DNA of 64,000 bases, taken from assembly GCA_014773175.1 (NCBI GenBank), contig VXCM01001413.1, positions 63,842-127,841 on the forward strand, in the 5' to 3' direction. The notes beneath the pieces were generated by a model that worked only from the letters and a program-made list of their open reading frames with translations, had not been told where the DNA came from and ran no database searches. Shown piece by piece: positions 23,726 through 35,302 of the stretch; the stretch's first letter is position 1, and each line of letters starts with the position of its first letter. The stretch comes from Lucifuga dentata (lineage: Eukaryota; Chordata; Actinopteri; Ophidiiformes; Bythitidae). The position numbers and the translations under genes are program-made.

Positions 23726-24234
23726 TTAAATGTGCAAAATCACTGGTATGGTCCTTTAAGTGTTCCTTATATGGCTGGTTCCAGTAAGTAAGTCATACAA
23801 TTCAAAGACTCAATTCCAGTGATTCCCACATTACAAATCAAAGTCCAAACTAACTCCAGAAATTTGGATGTCATGCACCAGTAATCTGCTCAGCTTCATC
23901 TATGGATGGCAGCAGGTGCAAAGCTCAAAGTAATGAATATGCAAATCAGCAGTGAACTTAGCAGAACTACAGCTGAGGACCAAAGGGCAACTACTAACAC
24001 AAACATTAGGGAAAAAATAATAATCTACAGCATCTAAAAGCACACAGCACAGTACACATGTTCTCAAATTGACTGAAACTGGCAGTTGAAAGTCCAAATG
24101 CCAAACCAAACTGCAGTCTACATCTAAACAAAAGTCATATGATCAAATGAATAATATTGCATTTTAAATAATGTCACTCCGAAACAAATCAAGCCTCATC
24201 ATAGTTATGAAGAGGCAAGTAAAACCAACAGTAG

Positions 24235-24237
<3 letters not shown>

Positions 24238-24269
<32 letters not shown>

Positions 24270-24275
24270 NAAAAA
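24238..24275 (+). repeat. Poly(A) run with single-N gap
   Basis: A run of A containing one N at 24270. Its length is not reliable. Confidence 0.9.
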
Positions 24276-25148
24276 TCATGTAATATAAATTACTAATGTA
24301 ACTGTCTACAAGTCAGTATTACATCTTGAATTTGTACACAGATAGTTTTCCTAAGTATAGCAGTAGTTTTACACGGAGACTGTGTGTATCCAGTGCAGCA
24401 TTTCAACAGAATTTGCCTTCAGTCTTTGATGAATTGGACATTACAAGTGTATAATTTTCCACTGCCTCTGTTTTCCATCAGGGAAATACCCTCTGTGCCA
24501 TTGCTTATAGAAAGCTAAATGCCAAATCACAAAGTGTGCAGAAAGGATTGTTTCATTTTTCTACTAATTCAAGCCTATTCTGTGGAGGTTCCCCTAAGAA
24601 ATAACTTGATTCTCTTTTCATTATGCGTGTGCTGTCATCCTAAACTTTATGAGTAGATGTATTTGTATGACAAAAGTTATAAAGTTTTCTTTGTAAACTG
24701 TAGAGCCTTTTCTTTTTTTTTTCAAAAACACTCACACTTTGCCTCTCAAATATAACTTGAATATTAATCTAAATGTAATTCAATTAATCTAAATGAAAAT
24801 GAATACATTTTAATAGAATTTAACATAACCTCATTTCAAACAAACAGCCAACATTTTTGCTATTTTATGAGTTTTGTTATGTGATATATTATGAATTTGA
24901 CTTTGTGTTTAAAAGTCTTTCATAACGCTGTGGATTCATACCTCTAAAGCTGACAAAAAATAAATAAATAAATAAATAAAAAAACATCCAAACTTGCAGT
25001 TACTGTAGTTTCTTGTTCTATGCAAGTGTTCAACTAGATGTACAGAAATCCCTAAAATGTGTGCAAAGCAGCTCTCTGTAAGGAAAAATATAAGCAGCAA
25101 CGTCAATCTAGTGGCTGCACTTGAAGCATTGTCCTTAGAGCAACAGTT

Positions 25149-25171
25149 AGAGAGAGAGAGAGAGAGAGAGG
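25149..25171 (+). repeat. (AG)n microsatellite
   Basis: A short uninterrupted dinucleotide tract. Confidence 0.95.
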
Positions 25172-26395
25172 AGTCCCGGGGTCTTTTTCAGTCCATACAG
25201 TAGGTGTTTCTTAAGAGGACATAAACAGATCTCAACACTGATGCTGGACAGTTGTTGAGATGGATAAGGGAAGTAGAGATGAGAGGGCTGGGAAGAGAAG
25301 CGAGGAGGAGGAGGGTGGCATCCGTGTACAAACAAATACCTCTTTAGAATTCTACACAGCACTCTGCTGCAGCGCGTTTGGTTTCCAGGCAGCACTGCAT
25401 TATTAATGTGCCCCCCTCCCCCAGTCCTCCCACCCTCAGAGCACAGATAGAAGGGTGGGGACACAGAGAGGAAAGGAGAGAACAAGTCGTGTTGGGGTTA
25501 TGAGAAAAAACAGAGAAGTTATAAGGAAGGTTTTCTAATCAACAAACACTACGTATAGAGCTGTTTTATATGAAAGCAATGTATGGAATTAGAGCAAGTT
25601 TTAGATTTGCAGGTGGAAATGAAAGGTTATGTATTGGGCAGCAATCGGTGTGCAACTTATTTACTGGTGCAACTTTGGAGAAAAAATAAGTAAGTGCTTA
25701 TATGTACAGGAAATAGCATTAAAGACTAATACAAAATATGTTAGCTTTAGCTGTTAGACATGATCAGCAGTAAATTAGCTCTTTCTATGGAGTTGAATGG
25801 TGCCACTCAACTTTGCGGCAGTGCTAATGTGCGCTTGCTAATTTCAATATAGCTAATCAAATATAAATAGGCTATATGCCAGTTTGCAAGCTCCAGTTGC
25901 CCCAACTCTCTCTGCTTACATCTCACCAAACAATCTCATTTCGACCTAGATCAAGGTATAACTTTGAATCTGTGTTGTGCAATTCACAAAATTGCTCGAC
26001 GCTGCTCCATTGTTTTGCTGCTTCTACATGTATTGCATCACATACAGATATCCTCTCATTAGGTACGCAGTGGAGTGGTCACTGGCAGGCTGGTCAATGT
26101 TTAGTGGAAACTTTAAACGCAGAGGCAAACTGGAGAATGGATGAGGTTGAGAGGCATCACTATGTAATGCAGATTTTAGTCCATAGGAAATAATATGAAG
26201 TTCATGGGCTTTGAAATACTAATAAAAGCTTAATTTGACAGGCATTATAACAAGATTTCCGTAACAGTATTATTTTGGCAACATCAGGACCCTGAGATCA
26301 TTATTTGATATTATCCAACTTAATAAATACAGATAACAGTTTTAACAGACTGGACAGACTGCCAAAGAGGAAATCTGTAACACAATAAACAGTCT

Positions 26396-26397
<2 letters not shown>

Positions 26398-26449
<52 letters not shown>
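26398..26449 (+). repeat. (TC)n microsatellite
   Basis: An uninterrupted tract of about 52 bp. Confidence 0.97.
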
Positions 26450-26454
<5 letters not shown>

Positions 26455-28149
26455 TAACAAACCCATGTTCCAAATGCCAGGTTGCTTAGAGAGAGATAAA
26501 GAGAGACATAGACACGAAGAGGGACAGATAAACATTCCAATTTCCCCAGTCAGACATCATAAGGATACATATGGGCGGCTGCACACAGATTGCCATCGAG
26601 CACGCCTTGATGCTGCAGCCGCCACTGGGAAAATGTTAAGAGTTAACCTTTGGCAGTACAACTGTGGTTCTGTTTTTGAAGCTACCACATTTCCCTCTGC
26701 TCTTTTAATTCCACCTTTTCTGGGGACTTCATTTCCTATTCAAGGTAATGGGGTTGGAGTAATGAATTCTTGCAAAGTCCAAACTATGTCCCCCTTGTGA
26801 CCTCCTGTCTGTAAATGAAATAGTCAGCAGAGCACCGGGCAAGAGGTCATTCTGGTATATAGCCTTGCCACACAACTCTGCAGGGAACATTCTGGGAGAT
26901 TCTCCTCTCCATCATCTCTAAATGGAACTCTGCAACCTTTGTTTTTTTCTCTAACCAGTTTTGGAATCCAGCTCTATTTGTTCTTATTTTCTTTGCAATG
27001 AAATTGTGAGGGAACTCACCAAGGATGTCAATACCCATTATCTTTTGTCTCTTATTCTGTATGAGCAAACAAAAGAAGGCCAAGCGCAGCAACATTGAGT
27101 TCAGAGACTCACAGTTGTTTAGTGTCTCCAATGTGCTACTTGACCAATCAAGCTTTTAAGCCAACACTATTTCCTTTCAGTGGCAATGAAAGCTGTGAGG
27201 AGAGGAAAGTAGCACTGGTAAGTGATTGCATGGCATCACCTTGTCAAAGTGATCAGCTCAGATTTGCTTAGCGAGAATTTACAGGGTTGTAGACCGTCTT
27301 ATAACACTGAATTGTAGACCCCCCACAGCCCAGTACAGTATCTCTATTATATGGATTTCTATGGAATTATTGACCGAGAGGTTTACACTTAAATGCAGTC
27401 ATTATCTTTAGTGCCTTTATAAGAGCTGGTGTAATAATTTCTCTATTTACATTGATTTGTCTGACATTTCCCAGAGCATCTCAGTACTTAATGATACCTT
27501 CATTGTACACTTGAACATGTATTCTATTTTATATACAGTATGGGATGTTTCAGGGAAAAATACTTGCTTGTAGAAGGTATTTGATCCATGTGGTTCTCAT
27601 CTCCTGCAGTGTGAATGGCGTTTATGTACAGGAACATGTGTTCACAGTCACCGGCTATTTTGCATTCAGAAAACACATTTTGAAGGGAAACACAATGGCA
27701 CTAGGATTATGACAAAATGTTCACACTAACTCCAGTATCCTAGTAACAATTCACATTGGAGAAGAATTACAATTGGATGTGAAATCATTATAAAACTATC
27801 ACAATTTTGGACATAGTGTTTTTATTTTCAGAGTATTAAGAGATTACTGCTATGCATGTTATATTTGACCAATTTCCACAGATAGTCTAAAATAAGATGA
27901 AAATCCCATTCCCTTGATACAAGCCAATGCTCCACTCTCTTCAGCAACAATATATAGCATCCCCAATCCTTTCTTTATGAAGTTCCATTATCTAAATTTT
28001 GCTCAGCCAGTAGGCAGATGAGAGTCAGGATATTAAGTGTCTATCTGAAGTATTTCCATCACAGTGGGCCTAGAGTTTACCCAAATTTCAGAAATCAGAT
28101 GATTTGTTTAAAAACTAAGATCAGTTACAGGCACCATACAGCTAAGAAT
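26450..28149. other. Non-coding stretch, possible conserved non-coding sequence
   Basis: The part 26560-27140 lacks homopolymers and repeat-family matches and has evenly mixed composition. Frames on both strands (26465-26800 plus, 26847-27131 minus) show no domain and no splice-bounded structure. Conservation cannot be judged from one sequence. Confidence 0.35.
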
Positions 28150-28570
28150 GCACAAACCAACATAAAGCATCTGAGTATGGTGTTGGGCCACCACAAGCCA
28201 CAGAACTGGAATTCTACTGGAGGGATAGGACATCCTTCTTCTAAAAGATAGTCCCTCATTTGGTGTTTTGTTGGTGGTGGTAGTGGAGGGTGTTGTCAAA
28301 GATGTCAGTCCAAAAATGTGTTTAATTGGGTTCAAATCTGATATCCGTGAAGGCCACAGCATGTAATTTACATCATTTGCATGCTCATCAAACCATTTTG
28401 TGACCCCTCGTACCCTCTGAATGGGGGCATTGTCATCCAGAAAGAGGCCACTCCCGTCAGGATAGAAATATTTCATCACTCAGAATAACTTTATATAGTT
28501 TGTATTGATTTACAGTGACTATTCCCTGTAAGAGAACAAGACCAAACCAGGCTGGCAACATGCCCCCACT
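28150..28570 (-). pseudogene. Tc1/mariner transposase remnant (DD36E-like spacing, Glu to Lys)
   Basis: The minus-strand frame from 28479 contains YPDGSGLFLDDNAP, then KWFDEH, MLWPS and SDLNPIKHIFG. This is the catalytic-domain layout of fish Tc1-like transposases. The aspartate in DDNAP (codon at 28434-28432) and the position normally holding the catalytic glutamate in 'LNPIEH' are separated by 36 residues. That position is lysine here (codon AAA at 28323-28321), so the site is dead. Upstream, in another frame, LPAWFGLVLLQG (about 28550) precedes it. Downstream, KHQMRDYLLEEG and IPPVEFQ lie in a further frame. At least two frameshifts are needed to follow the alignment. The N-terminal DNA-binding half is absent. 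Confidence 0.85.
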
Positions 28571-28800
28571 GCAAGGTGAAGAGTTACTCATCAGATCACT
28601 TTTTTTCCACAAAGAGCAGTGCCATCATTTTTACCGCTGAATGGACAGATGAAAGACCTTCCCCCCCCCCCNTCCCCCCCCCCCGTCATCTTGATCCAAA
28701 ATCAAGCTTAACTGGACCTGCTCAGCATTTTCATACATGCCACAGAGCACAGTAGGACATTAATTGTTCAACTAGAAGGTGCAATTTCTTCAGAAACTGC
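28571..28800. other. Short spacer with poly(C) gap
   Basis: A C-run with an N at 28672 lies at 28660-28684. Nothing else was recognised. Confidence 0.5.
28660..28684 (+). repeat. Poly(C) run with single-N gap
   Basis: Two C runs separated by 'N' and one T. This is typical of a sequencing dropout on a homopolymer. Confidence 0.9.
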
Positions 28801-30133
28801 TGGGTGATTGCACGCTGAACCCACTGCTTGAAGCGATTGCTTGAAACCGATTGAAACTTGCTTGAAAGATGTGGAAGAAGAGGCAACTGAATAAGTTTAA
28901 ATTGACAAAGACAGGGAACGATTAGCGGAATATTTTAAAAGTTGAATGACATCTCTACGTTAATGTGTGAAGGAATGGGAAGAGCTGAAAGATTGGAAAT
29001 TCTGAAGAATTTGAAAACCGCTGAAATTGCCCTTTAAATTTCTCTAAAAGTATGAAAGGTAGGAAAAATCTGAATCCACTGGAAATAGCTGAAAGTTGGA
29101 TGAATGTTTTGAAAGTGGAAGGAGAGTTCTAAGTGAAAGTATGAAGGAGTGGGAAGAGCTCAAAGATTGGAAATTTTGAAGAATTTGAAAAGTACTGAAA
29201 TTGCCCTTCAAATTTCTCTGTAAGTATGAAAGGTAAAAAAAATCTGAATCCATTCGAAAAAGTTGAAGGTTGGATGAATGTTTGAAAAGTGGAAAGAGAG
29301 TTCTAAGTGAAAGTATGAAGGAGTGGGAAGAGCTGAAAGATTGGAAATTTTGAAGAATTTGAAAACCACTGAAATTGCCCTTTAATTATCTCAGAAAGTA
29401 TGAAAGATACAAAAAAAAATGGTCGGGGTTCAAAGACAGGGAACGGTTAGAGGAATATTTTAAAAGTTGAATGACATCTCTACGTTAATGTGTGAAGGAA
29501 TGGTAAGAGCTGAAAGATTGGAAATTTTGAAAAAAATTGAAAAATTGGTTTAAATAAAGTTTAATAATTCAAAAACTATGAATTATGGGAAAATTCTGTT
29601 GACACCCCCTAGAGAGGTAGTCAAGCTGAACATGTTGAAGTTGGTTTCAAGTTTCTATCTCAAAGTGTGTAGGACTAGATAGGTTTCAAAAATTGGAAAT
29701 TTTGAAGAATTTAAAAACCACTGAAATTGCCCTTTAATTTTCTCTGGAAGTATGAAAGGTGGAAAAAATTGGAATCCGTTGGGAATAGTTGAAGGTTGGA
29801 TGAATATTTGAAAAGTGGAATGAGAGTTCTAAGTGAAAGTATGAAGGAGTGATAAGAGCTGAAAGATTGGAAATTTTGAATAATTTTCCCATTCATTTTC
29901 AATGGGAAAATTTTGGGAAGAAATGTGGAATATTCCGGAAAGTATGAAAGATATGAAAATTCTGTTGACATCCGATAAAGTCGAAAATAGGTTGAACGGG
30001 ATGAAATTGGTTTGAAGTCTTTAGGTTGAAGTTTGTGGAAGTAGTTGAGTGCCAAAAAACGTGGCGGAATAATAATAATAAAGAATTTTGGTTGAAGGGA
30101 ACATAGGGTTGATTGCTGTATGCAATCACCCCA
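28801..30133. mobile_element. Unclassified element: short terminal inverted repeats and 174-bp internal repeats
   Basis: The left end reads TGGGTGATTGCA (28801-28812). The right end reads TGCAATCACCCCA (30121-30133), its near-perfect reverse complement. The right end is also a hairpin by itself (gggttgattgc / gcaatcaccc, one bulge). Inside, units with landmarks gaagga(a/g)tgggaagagct and gtatgaaaggt recur at 174-bp spacing (28969, 29143, 29317; and 29050, 29224, 29398), then decay after 29500. No target duplication was found and there is no coding sequence. The family was not identified. Confidence 0.65.
28969..29470 (+). repeat. 174-bp tandem repeat array inside the element
   Basis: Three regularly spaced units, with further diverged, irregularly spaced ones to about 29990. 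A block containing gttgaatgacatctctacg also recurs at 28941 and 29465, three periods apart. Confidence 0.85.
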
Positions 30134-32827
30134 ATTATATAATGCAACACCTGGACTTGTTATGTTTCTCCAATCATTTAGACTAGCTTTTCCTTTAATT
30201 TGTCACCCATCTGTACATTGCAAGTATTTTCAGTTAAGGACATGATCATGGCTGAATATGGTATTTGCTAAGTTGGCAGTATTATTTTTACACTGCCTTC
30301 AGTGAGTCGTGAAAACAGACCAATGACACTGAACTCTACCACATGTAAGAAGTGCGACAAATTTATCCAGCAGTTTAATTACAGTGATACAAAGTCCTAA
30401 TGATGGTGTTGGAGAATAGCAGCAAATAGAGAAACAGCAAATTAGGGGAGAGAGTGGAGTGGAGTGGAGTGGAGTGACAGATAAGAAAGGAACATGATAA
30501 AAAAAAGTGAGGAATAACCATTTGAGAAGAAAATTACTTTGAGTTTCTTGAATATACGGTTATACCTTTTGAGGTATAATCAGGGTCTCTCTAATTTGCA
30601 TCCAGTGATAAAGACGATGCACAATCAGTCTTAACAGACATTCCATTACAAGCTTCGTGGAATTGAATCAAGTATTCAGGACACTTATATGGATTGAGTT
30701 GGATTTGGTCTGAGTGACTCATAAGAAAACTTCCTAAGCAGCAGATAGTTCATCAATTGTTCAAAAATGATTGTCAGGTTTTAAATTCTGCAATCTATCT
30801 AATTTGGTTTTTTTTCAGTGATTGGAAAAAATCCTCACCGAAAGAAGAGAAAGTCTGAGATGTTTTTGTTTATTTTTTTTACGGAAAAGCTGTTTTGCAA
30901 ATTGAGGTGAGAAGCAGACCAACAAACTGATTCATAAGCAGAATGACATACATTTCAAAATGAAACCCTCTGCAGTGACATTTAACGCTGTTTGTCCTGT
31001 GTGGCTTGGAGGAAAATAGACTTGGATAAAGTAGCCCCCACCACCACCCCGCCACCCGTGGCAGTCTGTGTTTAAAGTGGACGGAAGCAACAATGAAATA
31101 AGCAAGATTTGTTTTATTACTACTTTCACGATCTCATCTCTCTGCTCAATTTTTTTGTGTGTCCTTCACACATGAAGGACAGGGTTAGGAAAATTGCTGT
31201 CAAATCTGTTTCCCTGAAAAGTGTCTGTAAAATTGTAAGTCTTGTGCAAACAGAGCAAACAATTTCAGGAAATGCTAGTCCATGTTTGGTGCCCAGAGCT
31301 AACTTCTTTATTGGTTTTTTTTTGTTTGTTTGTTTTTTTTTTTGAAAGATTTTGCATTGACTCCCAGTAATATCTGTTGCCTTGCAGACTGCAGCCTAAA
31401 GCAACTGAAGTCACACACCTCAAATTGAAACTTGGTTACTCAGCAAGTTGGATATAGGGTTGTGTGTGCAGAGGAAGTTTTTTTTTTTTTTTAAATTTTC
31501 TTTTACTAATTTTTCTATAAATTAAATAGTGACATGCATGTTCTGGAGAATTGCCTCGTATATGCCCCTTGAGGATTTTTTGCATTTTCTCTATCACGTT
31601 CCCTTTGTTGCTTATGCAATTTTGTGTTTTTCTTTTTTATGTATGTGTAAACAAATAAATTAAACTAAACTAAAGAACTCATACTCTGTCATCGGGGGTG
31701 GGGGGGCTATGGAGCACTGATCCCATATAGGTCCCTTATCACTTTTTCCTTTTTTTCTTTATCTTATATTATCCCAAGATTACAAAAACTTTCTGACACA
31801 ATAATTTAATAAAGTATACTATAGAAATCAGTTGGAGAAATACACTGCAATAACGTATAAATACGAAATAACAACTATGTTGACAATATCAATACCAAGA
31901 AAGCTAAAACTGACTATCTTCATGTCCTCAACAGCCAATCTGAACGAGAAAGTGGTTCATTTGCACTGAGTGGCTCATTCTTTTCTGTTGAACAGATTAA
32001 ATGCAGCTCAGTTTTACCTCTGGTTATGTCTAAGTGACCAAAGTCAGTATAGGACCAAGACACATTTTCCACCTAGACAAGTTACCTTCTTTCAATATAA
32101 AATAACTAATTTTGTTTTTTTCTGGTTCCTCTTATTGCCTTATTGTGTCTCGTTATATAGTCAAACTGAACAAACAAGGTAACAGCTTTACTGAATCATG
32201 AAACGTGTTATAGATTAGAAGCTGAGAATTTAAAATGCATTTTTCTTTTTTTTTAAGTCAAGCTACAGCATGGCTTTTGGCAGCAACACAGTGATCACAT
32301 GATTTGTGAAGAGCTAAAAGGTCTTGTTTAGCTCGATGTAAGGTGGTGAGTTATTGATTTATCTATAAAATAATAGTAAAGAAACAAATAAATAAGCTCT
32401 TGTGTTTCTGGCTTATGCAGAGGTCAGACATTCTGAGACAAACAGATAAAAGTGTGTTTTGTTGGGAATATGAGTTAGAGCCACAGACAGTTCAAAACAG
32501 AGGAAAATCCCTCTGTTGCTGTTATTTTGAGCAGAATTGAGCAGCACACAGGTCAGTGTTGTTAGGTTAGTTTCACTCAGGGGTTTTCTCAGTGTGTGTG
32601 ACCTGAACAGACTGTGCTCAGGGAAGCAGGAAATGTGAGTCATGCTGGCGGTAAGTGTATGCACACCTTTACCCCCAACTCATAGTGAGATGTCACCTTT
32701 GCATCCAGAGCCACATGGACCAAACTCTTGCACCGAGACACACACTGTTTATTCTCCCGTATGTGAGACATGAAAGACTGGATAGTATTTTCATTGGGGA
32801 ACATTTTTAGACTTTACAACAATTGTC
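30134..32827. other. Non-coding stretch with simple repeats
   Basis: It contains (GGAGT)n at 30456-30475, several T-rich runs (31315-31345, 31478-31492) and a G-rich tract near 31695. No gene was recognised. Confidence 0.5.
30456..30475 (+). repeat. (GGAGT)n pentamer repeat
   Basis: About four exact copies. Confidence 0.9.
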
Positions 32828-32831
32828 TTAA

Positions 32832-33426
32832 AGGACCATACCATACGACCTATTTTGCCTAATAAATTCAATTTTCATACATGTAAGGTTACTCAATCAT
32901 TTTTTAAAGGATAGCTATATTCAGCTTTCCTGATATTTTGCAAAATCTCTTAATCTTTCAAAATCAAATATTCAAGAGGTACAACCACCTTAAAAACCAA
33001 TGTCACCTGCTAATAGTTACACAGGCTTACGAAGCCACAGTTGTTAAAACCTTTCAATAAATGCAGGTCTTCTTTTGGGCCTTTTATCCCCGGTGGAGAC
33101 ATACAATCACTCCACGTTTTTTATTGCACTTAAATGCTAAAATTATGAAACTTTGAAAAAACCTGAATATATGTGTTGTTCACAATGATGGATTACCTAT
33201 CCCAAGAATGTTTCAAGTATCAACAAGTTGATTTTAATAGCATGCTAGAATGAACTGAAACCAATGGCGGTCTGGAAGGTAGGAGAATTTTTTATTTTTT
33301 TTTTTAACTCACTGTTCCAGTAGCATGCTTTGGGAAATGACTGTCAGTATTTAGGAGTCGGTAAAGTTATGGTTATGAAAATTGAATATATTAGGCTCAA
33401 ACATGCAAAATGGGTGGTACGGTCCT
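32832..33426 (-). mobile_element. TTAA-type miniature element, copy 7 (complete)
   Basis: Perfect TTAA on both sides (32828-32831 and 33427-33430). It starts aggaccataccat and ends with ggtacggtcct. The subterminal right arm (aatatattaggctcaaacat) is intact, so with the copy at 50518 it defines the full family (595 bp here). It has no coding capacity. Confidence 0.92.
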
Positions 33427-33430
33427 TTAA

Positions 33431-35271
33431 ATGCACAATTCAGAATTTTTTCAAATCTAATTTTGGGATTCCTTGCTGTAATTACATTTCAAAAAGTGTT
33501 ATTGATTTTTAGCTATCACATTCTAAACATAAATGTGATGCATTAAACATTATAATACTGCTTAGGCATTAATGCACAAATAATTACAACTCTTCCCTTT
33601 TGATACTGTTTATATTATATTTACATTGCTTAAATTTTGCAGGACTTTCAGGACCTTTACTTTTGTTAGAATTTTTTTTTCCATTGTGGAAATGCCTCTT
33701 TTACTTAAAATAAATTAAACACTTTCCCCTCAAATGATAAAAGGGCATCTTGTCCTGAACTATATAATATATATTCTCCTTGCACATTGAAACTTACTCA
33801 TCTTCTGCTCAGTCCACTTCTTAATCAACCTCAGCCCAAAAATCAATAGCCTGCGAAGGACAATCCAATCAACCACTCATAATAACAGACCAATTAAAAC
33901 ATAATCCATTTATCCATCACCTTTAATAAGCATATTTAATTTTCAACGTGATTCTCCAGCATCCTTGCTATCCGTAATGAGAATGCATGTTTCAAGGGCA
34001 GTGTTGCATGTAAGCGCCAACAATACACACCAAAATCCTTAAGTAAGGGATCCACCTTCCCTCCTCATTATGAACTCAGCAGCATCATGTTGACCTGTGA
34101 CAAAGCTGGCCTTATTAAGATGCTAAGCGTAGACTCACCTTCCAGGGAGCGAGTCTGTCGAGCATGTTAGGGCAATGAGAGAGTGTCCGTCAAACAGTGC
34201 TATCTGAGCTTTGATGTACTACTAACACTGCACATCCTTAATAGCCCTTGGCTTTTGTATGCAATGAAAAAAAAAATCTATCTTTACTGAACAAACGAGA
34301 AAAGCGATGATCTTTGCATAATAAGCAGAGACCATTAGCATGTTCTGTAAATGCACAGTTTTACTCTGTTGAACCCACTAAGTGAGCTGTTAAAGATCAC
34401 CTTGAAGACATTCAAATGCACAGTGATGGACGTCTTTATTGATGTTTTGGCAAAGTTGACAGCAGTGGAGATAAATATGGCCTAAAGCCTGCCAAGTGCT
34501 GTCATAACCATTTGCCCCCACGCTTGTCAGTTAACAAAATTAATTTTTGCTGCTTAGGCAGGCATTATAAAACAATTTCCATGATATTAGAAGTTATTCT
34601 GTGACAGCATTATGATAAACATCAAACTCTTTTGACCTATAGTGTACCTAAAGTATAGTATAGTTAACACACTTTGAATGCATGGTGCCAGTGTACACAA
34701 ATTCATTTAGAAAAGTCATTTAATATAACCAAATCAAATACATGTACAATACAAGCTGTCTATCCACCATAAACATAGCTAAAAGTCAGCAATGTAAAGC
34801 ATTTTACACTTTTTTTTTCACCAGGTTTTTCTGTTGAAGAACTGCATCATAGCTTCTTTTTGCCGCAGTTTTTTTTCTTTTTTTTTTTATGAATAATAAC
34901 CCACCAGAGAGGTCTGAAACATTACTTCCATGTGCTTTTTATACTGGATAGTAAATGTGCACATTATTTAAGAAAGCATAACATGCACTGTTGCTGAAAG
35001 AGCCTGAGTGATATATCTGAGTAAACCCTTTGATGTAACCAAGAAACTGTAGAAATACACAGATAACATAAAAATAAAACATAAGAAAATGCATCCATTT
35101 CCACCCAGAATATGCTGGAGGGATAATACATACAATCTGGCCTGGGAATGTCTTGGAATCCCACAGGAAGAGCTGGAGGACAGAGCTAAGGAGTGGGACA
35201 TCTGGGCTACTTTGCGTAGCCTGCTGCCTTTGCAAACCAGACCCAGATAAGTGGAAACATAAAAAATGCGA

Positions 35272-35302
<31 letters not shown>

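Larger units (their letters stand above)
21608..23755 (+). mobile_element. TTAA-type miniature element, copy 5, carrying two insertions
   Basis: Flanked by TTAA at 21604-21607 and 23756-23759. Its left terminal repeat is split by a hAT element (21621-22665, 8-bp duplication). Its right terminal repeat is split at an internal TTAA by another family member (23218-23725). Subtracting both insertions and one copy of each duplication leaves 583 bp, against 582 bp for the uninterrupted copy at 50518-51099. The body (22674-23217) follows the copy-1 orientation. Confidence 0.9.
23760..26397. other. Non-coding stretch with simple repeats
   Basis: It holds a poly(A) run with an N at 24270, an (AAAT)n tract near 24958-24980 and an (AG)n tract at 25149-25171. 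No gene was recognised. Confidence 0.5.

Noticed and set aside
26465..26800. 111-residue plus-strand frame
   Set aside because: No known motif, and no supporting splice sites or second exon. Left as possible conserved non-coding DNA.
26847..27131. 94-residue minus-strand frame of protein-like composition
   Set aside because: Its composition looks plausible, but no family was recognised and no flanking exon structure was seen. Not called a gene.
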